Below are positions 11,497 through 20,309 of a stretch of 64,000 bases of DNA, one piece after another (within the stretch, counting starts at the first letter, position 1; the number at the start of each line of letters is the position of its first letter). This DNA is from Blastocladiella emersonii ATCC 22665 (lineage: Eukaryota > Blastocladiomycota > Blastocladiomycetes > Blastocladiales > Blastocladiaceae). Where the stretch lies: contig JANHCV010000003.1 in NCBI GenBank assembly GCA_025594325.1, positions 434,001-498,000 of the forward strand. The letters run 5' to 3'. A program made the position numbers and the translations under genes. A model generated the notes under the pieces. That model saw only the letters and a program-made list of their open reading frames with translations, ran no database searches and was not told the DNA's origin.

Positions 11497-11940
11497 ATCC
11501 CGCGTATCAGTGCACCACCGCCTTGCGCGTTAGCCAAGTGCGCACACTGTGTTAGCAGATACCCTTCTGCACGATAGTCGCAATGACGGAAACCGCGTTC
11601 GCCACCCGTGTTCGCGGCGGTTCGCGCCGCCGGGCGTCCCGCGAATCGGTGCACCACCGCCTTGCGCGTTAGCCAAGTGCGCACACCGTATTAGCAGACC
11701 CCGCGCCGCGCGTTCCAGCAACCTCCCCGCCGCCGGGCGTCCCGCGTATCAGTGCACCACCGCCTTGCGCGTTAGCCAAGTGCGCACACCGTGTAAGCAG
11801 ACCCCGCGCCACGAGCTCCTGCAACTTCCCCGCCGCCAGGCGTCCCGCGTATCGGTGCACCACCGCCTTGCGCGTTAGCCAAGTGCGCACACCGTGTAAG
11901 CAGACCCCGCGCGGCGCGTTGCATCATCCCCTGCCTGTGA
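11497..11940. repeat. 103-base tandem repeat inside the copia element
   Basis: The core CGCGTATCAGTGCACCACCG plus the following 60 or so bases (through GCCAAGTGCGCACACCG) recurs with GTGCACC starting at 11510, 11649, 11752 and 11855. The last three copies are exactly 103 bases apart; the first is 139 bases upstream. Frames across it are not conserved, so it appears non-coding. Confidence 0.85.
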
Positions 11941-12839
11941 GCCTCGGACGCGTTCCCCGATGTGATGTGTGTGTGGTTGCGACCAGGAGAAGCGGGCGTC
12001 GTGCGTGCGCGAGTGTGGGTCGCCCTTTGCAGTCACCTCCAATGCACTTCGATCTGCTCACTCCTCCTCTCGCCCCGCCGTCCGTCGTTTAGAAGTACTC
12101 GCAACACTTCGCTCCCCTTGCTCCGTATCTGGCTCGGTTCCCTTGGAACCTCTCTGGCATCTCCACCATGTATGGCTCCCCAACAACGTAGGGCGACCAT
12201 GCATCGCCCCTCACACTCACGCACGCTTACCTGCACAGACCAACTATGCACACCACACAATCTTGCACTATGATGGGCGCACCTGCACCGCCAGCACCTC
12301 TCCGCGCCACCATGCTCGCCTCGCGTCGCTCTGCGAACAGTCGCGCCCTCCCCGCGCCGTCTTGCGGGCGACGGCGTTGCAATCGCTGCGCGGCTGGCTG
12401 CCTTGCCCCGCTCGCCTCGCATCGTCGCGCGAGTACCAGCACTGCGTGCCTGCTCGCCATCGCGCTCCTCGCGGACTCTTGGCCATCTCCCGCAGTGCAC
12501 GACGTGGCATCACGCTCATCACGCACAATCTGAGCCCCTACGCTCCGCCTACCTGCTGGTTCGGCGCGGGGTCCCACATCCCGCTCGCCATCCGATCTCC
12601 CGCGACACGAACCACTCCACACGCTCTCCGCCATCCTACGTTCCGCACGTCCCCAACTCGCTCCTCGCCCTTGTGGAAACCGCGCGTCCCGTGTGACGTC
12701 GGTCCTCGCACGGTCCACGGCGCCCTACCGCCCTGTTGGCCGTGTACACTCGCGCTACCCACGCTCGCGTAATCCACGGTGCACCACGCTGTTCGGCCCC
12801 GGCCGAGCCGCAGTTCCCCGATTGCACTCGCGCAAGCTG

Positions 12840-14130
12840 TGCATTCCGCGCGGCATCCCGCTCGCTGACTCGCTTGCGCGATCCACGTCTTCCCGCGCGA
12901 CACCTGCTCTCGCGCGAGTTGCGCACACCGCTCGTCGCCCACTAGCGCGACGCGCGCGTCCCGCTCGTCGCCCGCTCGTACGACCCGCGACATCCCGCTC
13001 GGCGCCGGCACTTGTGCGAGCTGCGGAACCCGCATGACGCCCGCACTCGCGCCATCCGCACCACCCGCTCGTCGCCCGTTCGCGCGATCCGCGCGTCCTG
13101 CACGTCGCGCAGTCCGCGCGTCTCGCTCGTCGCCCACTCGTGCGATCCACGCGTTCCGCTCGTCGCCCGTTCGCGCGATCCGCGCGTCCCGCTCGTCACC
13201 TGCACCCGCGCGAGCTGTGCGTCCTTCTCGCCGCCTGCGCTCGCGCGATCCGCGACGTCCCGCATGGCACTCGCTACTAGATCGAGCTGTGCATCCCGCT
13301 AGCCGCTGGCGCTCGCGTGATCCGCGACGTCCTTCGCGGCCCCTGCGCCCGCGCGATCCGCGTTTTTCCCGCTCGCCACCTGCACTTGCGCGGCCAACGG
13401 TACCCTGTCCTCCGCCTGCGCCCACGCGATCCGCGACATCTTGCACGGTGCCTGCGCTCGCGCGATCCGCAACACCACGCTCGTCGTCTACGCTCGCGCG
13501 ATCCGCGGCATCATGATCGCTGTCGGCGCTCGTGCGACCAGTGATACCCCGTTCGCCGCCTGCGCTCGCGCGATCCGCGGCATCCCGTCGCGCACCGGCG
13601 CTCGCGCGATTTGCAGCATCCCGCTCGTCGCACGCGTCGCGCATCCCCCTTGCCGCCCGCGCTCACGCGATCCCGTGACGCTCCACCACGGCGCACACGC
13701 CCGCGCGATCCACGGCATTGCGCTCAGCGCCCACACTCGCGCAATCCGCGGCACCCGCTTGACGCACGCGCTCGCGCGATCCGCAGCACCTTCTTGCCGC
13801 CTGCGCTCACGCTGGCCGCGCACCCCGCTCGCTGTGCGCCCTCACGCGAGGCGCGCGCTGACAGCACCCCGTTTGCCATCCGCATTTGCGCTACCCACGG
13901 CACCCCGCTCGCCCGCTTGACTCGCACAATTTGTGGTATCCCGCTCGCACGCTGGACCCGCACGACCCGCAGCATCCCGCTCGTCTTCCAACGTCGCGCA
14001 AGTCGCACATCCTTCTCACCGAAGGCACCTGCGCAATCTGCGGCACCCCGCTCGCTTCGCGCACCCTCCTCGCCGTACGCGCCTGCGCGATTCGCGCATC
14101 CCGCTCACCGCATGCGCTTGCGCGTGCTGC
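12840..14130. repeat. Degenerate 35-36-base minisatellite inside the copia element
   Basis: The motif CGCTCGCGCGATCCGCG followed by about 19 bases of the type CATCCCGCTCGTCGCCTG recurs roughly every 35-36 bases for about 1.3 kb, some 35 diverged copies. Because the period is near a multiple of three it produces long artificial open frames on both strands (arginine/serine/proline-rich on plus; DERDAANRASAG-like on minus). It takes the place where gag and protease would be. Confidence 0.8.
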
Positions 14131-14321
14131 ATCATCCCGCCTGCAGTTCACACTCTGTTGAACTGCTGCGCCTTACCTGCTGGGTGCTGCCTTGTGGTTA
14201 CCTCCTGTCACACTCCCTATCCGCTGCTACGCGGCCTGCTGCAGCCCTTCGCGCGCTGCGCGCCGTGCTCGCACCGCTGTGCGCTCCCTACATGCCCCTA
14301 CGCTTGCTCCTGCCTCATGGT

Positions 14322-14690
14322 GGTTGGGGGAGCGGCCGCGTCTGTCCCGCCTCTTGCTGTTGGGGGAGTGGCCGCGCCTGTCTTGCTGCTTGCCATTGGG
14401 GGAGTTGCCGCGCCCGTCCCGCTGCCCGCCATCAACGAGCCTGAGCTGGCCACCATCGCCGACGGGTTCTACGCCAACGCCGCGCTCCTGCCCGACCGGC
14501 TCAACGCCATCAAGGCGGCCGCGGCAACGACGCGCTGCTCGCTGTCGGGGGAGCCGCTGCGCCCGATCCGCCGCTCACCGTCGGGGGAGCCGCTGCGCCC
14601 GACCCGCCGCTCGCCGTCGGGGGAGCCGCTGCGCCTGACCCGCCGCTCGCCGTCGGGGGAGCCGCCGCACCTCGCCCGTCCGACATCTCC
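14322..14690 (+). repeat. Short 33-36-base repeats at the start of the pol region
   Basis: Three copies around TTGGGGGAGTGGCCGCGCCT (14322-14420) and four 36-base copies around GTCGGGGGAGCCGCTGCGCC (about 14545-14690) encode VGGAAAP-type repeats. Between them lies a non-repetitive coding piece, ELATIADGFYANAALL and onward. The last repeats are in frame with pol; the earlier part is one base out of frame (shift near 14515-14525), so the upstream end of the polyprotein is broken. Confidence 0.6.
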
Positions 14691-14696
14691 ATTGAG

Positions 14697-17600
14697 ATGG
14701 GGGGAGGAACCTTGGACTCGGCCCCGGCCCGCGCATCTGGCCCCGCCGCCGGCGATGCACCACCACTACCGCCGTTGCCATCCACCACCGGCACCTCTTC
14801 CTCAACACGGTCTCGATTTCCTTGTTCATTCTCAAAATCTGAAGCCAAGACTGCCACCTCGACGGCCATCCTGCACCTTCGGTTCGGCCACGCCGGCTGC
14901 AACGCGCTGCGCAAGCTCTTCGACCCGATCTACCACCTCTTCTCCGAGCACAAGTTGCACCTGGCCGACAAGACGCTTGACAACGACTGCTTCATCTGCA
15001 AATCGCATAAGGAGGTGTTCCAGTCGCTCCCATCCACGGGCAACACCACCAACGCCCCGCTTGAGCTGCTCCAGGTGGACTTAAATGTCATCAATTATGC
15101 GCCGTTGCACATCCACGGCTACCGCTACGTCATGGCCGTGCACAACGACTTCTCCTGGCTCGCGTGGCTCGTGCTGCTCAAGAAGAAGAGTGAGGCCGCC
15201 CAGAAGCTCCGCCACCTCCTCAACCGCATCGAGCGCAACCTGTCGCACAAGGTTGTCCACCTGCGCTGCAACGGCGAGGGCTCGTTCCGCAGCAACTCGT
15301 TTGTGTCGTGGTGCAGCACCATGGGCATCCAGCTCGAGCCAACGGTCCCCGGCCACCACGGCGGCAACGGCTCGGTCGAGCGCCTGTTCTGCACGCTCAA
15401 CGAGCGCGTCTGCGCCTACCTCCAGCACGTCGACCGCTGCCTCGTGTTCAACCAGACCCCGCGCGCCGGCCTCAACTGGAAGACGCCATACGAGGTCCTC
15501 TATGGCCGCGTGCCTAACCTCGCCAACATCCGCGCGTGGGGCGTCACCGCGCTCGCGCCGCCGCGGCACGGCACGCACGTGCGCAAGCTTGACCCATCAG
15601 CGCGCCTGTATATCTTCCTCGGCCATGGCGACAACGAGGCCAAGACGCACGTCATGCTCAACCTGCAGACCAAGCGCATCGTGCGCGTCCGGCTCGCCGT
15701 GTTCGACAAACAAGCGCTCGTCAAGCGCGCCATGTTGAGCGTGGAAGCCTTCCACCGCCTCTTCAAGGACTACGAGACGCAGTACACCAAGGATGACGGG
15801 GCTCGTCAACTCCCCGGCAACGACAAGTACTCGCCCTCGCAGGACGGCACCCAGTACGACGAGGGGTTCGACTCCGAGGAGGAGGTCAACCAGTTCCTGT
15901 ACAAGATCAACGGGCCAACCGCGTCCGGCGGTGCACGCGTACACGCGCCCGGTCCCGCGCCGCGCGCCGAGTTGCCGATCCCCAGTCCCGCACCGCGCGC
16001 TGAGTCGCTGATCCCCAAGATCGCACCGCGCGCTGAGTCGCCGATCCCTGAGATCGCGCCACGCGTCAATCCGCCGGCACCCGAGATCGCGCCGCACGGC
16101 GACCCGCCAATCCCCGCACGTTTCGGCGACCTCGTATACAACAAGAAGACAGACTCGTACCGGTACCCGCCCACGTCAACCAGAACGCGCATCGGCCGCA
16201 CCGTCGCTCGGCCCATGCTCAACCTTGCGCTGCCCGACCCGTTCGCGGCTGTGTCGCTGTTCCACGCCCCACGTAAACAGGCCACCAACATTGTCGCCAC
16301 TGCGACGGCCCATCCGTCGCAGCTCACCACCGGCGTGTCCCAGTCGGTCATGTTCACCATGATCGACGTGCCACGCAACTACCGCGACGCGTGCAAGTCC
16401 AAGAACTTCACCAAGTGGTTTGCCACGCAGAACACGGAGCTCACGGCGCTGATCAACAACGGCACCTGGATCGTGATCAAGAAGGCCAACGTCCCCGCCG
16501 GCGAACGCATCATCGGCTTGCAGTGGGTCTACGCATACAAGGCCGCCAAGGACATCTTCAAGGCGCGCCTCATTGCCCGAGGAGACCAGCAGCGCGTCGG
16601 CCTCGACGTCGATAACTGCTACTTGCCCACGGTCTCGTACGCGTCGATCCGCACCTTCTTCGCCGTCGCCGCGTCGCGCAGGTGGTGTATCCACTCCATG
16701 GACGTCTCAAACGCGTACGTCCACGCTGACTTGCCCAAGCCCATGTACATGTACCTGCCACCGGGCATCGGCGCCGCGCCCAACGACGTGTTCCTCCTCA
16801 AGAAGTCGATCTACGGTCTCAAGAACGCCGGCCGCAAGTGGTACTTGTTACTCTTGTCCAAGGTTGAGAAGCTCAGGTTCAAGCGCACGACGGCCAACCC
16901 ATGCGTGTTCTCGCGCAAGCTCGACGGCTCCGTGACCAACCTCGTGTGCTACGTCGACAACCTCCTCATCGGCGGCGACAACAAGCTGCAGGTTGAGCGC
17001 GTCAAGTCCGACCTTGCCAAGGTCTTCACCATCAAGGACCTTGGTCCCGCCGACTCGTTTTTGAACATGGAGGTGGTCCAACACAACGACTACATCTGGA
17101 TTGGCCAGTTGCAGTACATCAAGGACCTTGTCAAGCAGTGGGGCCTTGAACCGCCCAACACCCGGGTCCCCATCTCGCGGCTGCCCAAGTCGGGCCTCAC
17201 CAACTCCATGATCGCCTTGACCAACTACAACGGCAAGGTCCCGAACGCTGGCGACAACAGTGACACAGAGTACGACGAGTCGCAGGCCGACGCGTCCCGC
17301 ACGACCAGCGCCCTCGACGCAGATCGGACCCGCGAGTACCAGTCGGTCCTCGGCGCCCTGCTCCACCTCACCACCGTGTTGCGGCCTGACATTGCGTTTG
17401 CAGTCGGTGTTGCGGCTCGCCGCGCATCGTGCCCGACGTTTGACGACTGCAAGCTGCTCGCCCAAATCTCGCGCTATGTGACCAGCACGCCCGATCTGGG
17501 GCTCAAGTACACACGCGGCGCCTTGATTGCCAACTCGCTCCAGTGCTTCGCCGACGCCGATTACGCCGGCGACAAGGCGACGTGCCGCTCGACCTCAGGC

Positions 17601-18035
17601 GTCATGATCCTGATTGCGGGCGCCCCCGTCGCGTGGATCTCCAAGCGCCAGGCATGGGTGGCGCTGTCAACGGTCGAGTTGGAGCTCAACGCCGCCACCG
17701 AGGCAACGCCCGAGATCATCTGGATCAAGGACCTGCTCGAGCAGATGACGCACACCACGCTCGGCACAATCGTCCTGCAGGAGGACAACGCGCCGCTCAT
17801 TGCCACCACCAACAACACCGTTGCCGTGTACCGCTCGGTCAAGCACGTCACGGTCCGCATCGCCTTCATCCGCTAGAAGGTCAACACGGGCGTGATCTCG
17901 ATCAACAAGGTCGCGTCCGAGAACAACCTCGCCGACTTCTTCACCAAGCCCATTGTGAGCACGTTCAACTGGGCCGTGTCCCGACTCGGCCTTCACCTGC
18001 ACCCGCTCGCCAAGCGCAACATCACCAAGGCGTAG
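14697..18035 (+). pseudogene. pol: Copia pol: integrase, reverse transcriptase, RNase H (inactivated)
   Basis: Would encode the replication and integration enzymes of the copia element. In order: a GAG-pre-integrase zinc-binding part (LHLRFGH with CFIC, about residues 60-105); the integrase core with LQVDLNV and the NGSVER glutamate motif; a proline/arginine linker; reverse transcriptase (about residues 575-830); and copia RNase H (FADADYAG, STSGV, ELELNAATE). The second integrase aspartate is Asn (LRCNGEGSF, codon 15270-15272) and the RT box is YVDN (Asn codon 16959-16961). A TAG at 17874-17876 interrupts the frame, which otherwise continues through ADFFTKPI to 18035. Gag and protease are absent upstream. 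It is therefore a dead copy unless these sites are sequencing errors. Confidence 0.9.
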
Positions 18036-18053
18036 GCTCCCCCTCGACCAGCA

Positions 18054-18062
18054 GTCGGGGGA
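18054..18062 (+). promoter_or_regulatory. Polypurine tract of the copia element
   Basis: A GGGGGAGA-type purine run directly precedes the 3' LTR. This is the position where plus-strand DNA synthesis is primed in LTR retrotransposons. Confidence 0.6.
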
Positions 18063-18387
18063 GAGTTCAAGTACACACGCGCACGCTGGCCCAACCGCGA
18101 GAGACACGTCGGGCAATCACGCGAGTGGCACGCGCTGGCGGCGCCACACTTCCAGTCACCGCTGGCGGACTGCCTCGCTGCGGGGTCGCACGCTCATCTC
18201 AAGCGAGCGTCTCCGCTCCCTCTGGTTTTGTTCGAGATCGCTGCTACTATTAGCCGTCGTTATACACCCTCTCCTCCCTTCTGTGTCTACCTCCTTCGCT
18301 GTGTCCATCACCGTCTCCATCATCTCCTCAGCCTTCCGTGCATCGTGCTCAACCTTCCTCTCACACCCTGCACCTGTACGCCTCAAC
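18063..18387 (+). repeat. 3' LTR of the copia element
   Basis: The same length as the 5' LTR. Of the 8 differences, 6 are a CpG in the 5' copy that reads TpG or CpA here (positions 18106, 18163, 18179, 18284, 18300, 18363). Confidence 0.9.
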
Positions 18388-18392
18388 TGGGT

Positions 18393-18871
18393 GCGCGTCT
18401 GGCTTGGACTGAAAGTTCTTGCCAATCGCCGGTCTCACGCAGACGCAAGGCAACATGTCCTTCTCGGCCAGTCTCTTCATGGCCTGGTTTGCCATTGCCG
18501 AGCTCCTTGCCACCTTCACCCTTAGGGGCTCGCCCACGATCAACCCAACGGTGAGAGCGAATGCCAGTCCGTGTTCCAGCTCCTCCATTGCATGGGCTCT
18601 GACGCGGCCAAGAACTGCGAGGCAATGATCAAGGTCACAGTCGTCCAGTGTCATTGCACTCTTGCTCATCCTCCTCAATCTCGTTGGCAGTTTCCCATTC
18701 TTTGGGCGCGAGCCCGTATATTGAGACAGTTACTTTACAATTGAGTGAAATATAGCTACAAAGGTACTTCTGCGATACGTCATTACTCCATGGAATGTGC
18801 CACGGTCGCAAGGAGAGGCCACAATCGTCATGGTCGCGGGTCATCTCGAGCAGCGGCAGCAGCAAGGCCAG
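18393..18871 (+). pseudogene. Probable right part of the split membrane-protein remnant
   Basis: Between the copia and DIRS elements lies a 480-base piece with hydrophobic coding sense (MSFSASLFMAWFAIAELLAT at about 18454-18513) and, in another frame, a cysteine-containing hydrophilic run (CQSVFQLLHCMGSDAAKNCE, about 18563-18622). A further hydrophobic run, LALLLILLNLVGSFPFF, follows near 18655-18705. Direction and hydrophobicity match the remnant to the left of the copia insertion, so this is probably the same broken gene. The family is unknown. Confidence 0.35.
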
Positions 18872-18872
18872 A

Positions 18873-18986
18873 GAAACCACGCAGAACTGTAGGTGATGGA
18901 TAAGCCACTTCACGTGATATTCGTAGACTAATAAAACCAAAACAAACGACCCAGTCTGAACCCCGCCTCTTCACGTCACGCCCAAC
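18873..18986 (+). repeat. Left inverted terminal repeat of the DIRS element
   Basis: Begins GAAACCACGCAG and runs to about CCCAACTGG. It pairs with 22524-22637 in reverse complement with few mismatches. Confidence 0.85.
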
Positions 18987-19062
18987 TGGCAACTGATTTG
19001 GTCCACAGCGACGCTGTTGCCCTGTAACTCCACGCAATCTGCTCTACACACACTACTCTTTC

Positions 19063-20205
19063 ATGGACGATGCAGCAGTCCTGGGCCAGGCGTTCCTCGG
19101 CCTCCAGCAGGAAGTCGCTGTACTCTGCCAGCAGCTTGGGCAGCAGCAACAGCAGCAGCAACGACAGCAGCAGCAACATGAACAACAACAAGCAGAAGCT
19201 GATCCTCATGCGTCCTCCCCACTGGCGCCCTTGCACCGCGCGGACCCTCCACGCGGCAGGGCTCTTGCCAGCTGGTACAAGCGCGCCCGCAGCGGTCATG
19301 CCCTCACGCAGCCGCTTCTGGACTCCTTCATCAACAACCGCGCGGGTGGCCGCCTCCAGAACCACGGATTCGGCCAGCAGTACCCCGCGCCTGATCATCC
19401 TCTCTTCAACTCGCTGTCCGAGATTGATGTCTTCGCCTGCGTCGGCTTCGAGGGCGCTTCTGGTACCGGCTGGACCCATGCTGTGGTCGAGAAGCGCCTG
19501 CGCGACTACCAGTCCGAGCTTAACCTCGGTGCTCGCGTCGCTCTACAGCAGCTGCACTACGCTCAAGAGCTTCTACGCCGCGTCAATCCAGACGGCTTCC
19601 GCCGCTGCTATGGCGACGCCGCCGGTGACGCGCTCGGTCCGGACGACCTCGCCAGCTTCGTCTACCCGCCCAAGCCCATGTTTGACGCCAACGGCCAGCC
19701 CGTCCTTGACGGGGCAGGCCAGCAGCTCATCAAGACGTACCCGCATCCCCCTTGTCTCGTCGCAACCCTCTGGGCTATGCACGATGCAGCGCGCGACCAG
19801 CTCGCGCACAACCGGCACCATTTCGGCCTTCTCAAAGCTGCGCGTCGCGACAACGTGGCCGCTGGCGCCCGCTTCCCGGCGGCGGTCGCCGAGTTCGTCC
19901 GCTTGGTCCCCAGCAACGGTGACCAGTTCCTCTTTGGTCCTGATGTCGAGCGCACCTTCGACGCCGCTCGCACTGTCCAGTCTACCGACGCTATCATCAA
20001 GCTCGCCAACAGGGCGGGAAACGCTTCGGGCGGCGACGTCAGTGGTCGTGGCGGCGCCGCATCTTCCCGAGGCGCCCCAGCCGCGCAGGGGCGCGGCCGG
20101 GGTCGCGGTGGCTTCCGCAGCCACCAGCAGTACCAGCAGCAGTACCAGCAACCTCAACAGCAGCAGCCTCAACAGCAGCCGCAGTCCAACCCGAAGCTCA
20201 ACTAG
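19063..20205 (+). CDS. gag: Gag-like protein of the DIRS element
   Basis: A 380-residue open frame placed directly after the left terminal repeat, where DIRS elements carry their first gene. The N-terminus has a glutamine tract (residues about 24-45), the middle is a globular, hydrophobic-patterned region, and the C-terminus has RGRGRGG-type repeats followed by a second glutamine-rich tail. Arg-Gly-rich tails are common in nucleic-acid-binding structural proteins. The RT frame lies in the -1 frame and is open before the gag stop at 20203-20205, so RT could be made by frameshifting or by separate initiation. The Gag role is inferred from position and composition, not from a recognised domain. 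Confidence 0.7.
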   Translation: MDDAAVLGQAFLGLQQEVAVLCQQLGQQQQQQQRQQQQHEQQQAEADPHASSPLAPLHRADPPRGRALASWYKRARSGHALTQPLLDSFINNRAGGRLQNHGFGQQYPAPDHPLFNSLSEIDVFACVGFEGASGTGWTHAVVEKRLRDYQSELNLGARVALQQLHYAQELLRRVNPDGFRRCYGDAAGDALGPDDLASFVYPPKPMFDANGQPVLDGAGQQLIKTYPHPPCLVATLWAMHDAARDQLAHNRHHFGLLKAARRDNVAAGARFPAAVAEFVRLVPSNGDQFLFGPDVERTFDAARTVQSTDAIIKLANRAGNASGGDVSGRGGAASSRGAPAAQGRGRGRGGFRSHQQYQQQYQQPQQQQPQQQPQSNPKLN

Positions 20206-20309
20206 CGGCCGTTGCGACGGTCGCGCCAGCGGCCAGCTCCGAGGACGAGATCTTCCTGTCAACGCTCGCCAAGGGCACGCGCTTCTCGTTTGAGGTGGTC
20301 GACACGTCC

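Larger units (their letters stand above)
10858..18392 (+). mobile_element. Ty1/copia LTR retrotransposon (decayed), with TSD
   Basis: Two direct repeats of 325 bases (10863-11187 and 18063-18387) are exactly 7,200 bases apart, with no indels and 8 mismatches. The flanks carry the 5-base duplication TGGGT (10858-10862 and 18388-18392). A primer-binding site directly follows the 5' LTR and a purine tract precedes the 3' LTR. The order integrase, reverse transcriptase, RNase H within one pol frame defines Ty1/copia. Gag and protease are not found; 11208-14320 is mostly tandem repeats. Pol carries a changed integrase catalytic residue, YVDN in place of YVDD and a premature stop, so the copy should be inactive. 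The LTR identity of about 97.5% suggests a fairly recent insertion. Confidence 0.9.

Noticed and set aside
12538-13644. A 368-residue minus-strand open frame with DERDAANRASAG-like repeats
   Set aside because: It reads through the 36-base minisatellite; the plus strand gives equally long frames, so it is a product of repeat period and GC content.
11497-14130. Regular repeats considered as a CRISPR array
   Set aside because: The DNA is eukaryotic, units are contiguous without unique spacers, and they lie inside an LTR element.
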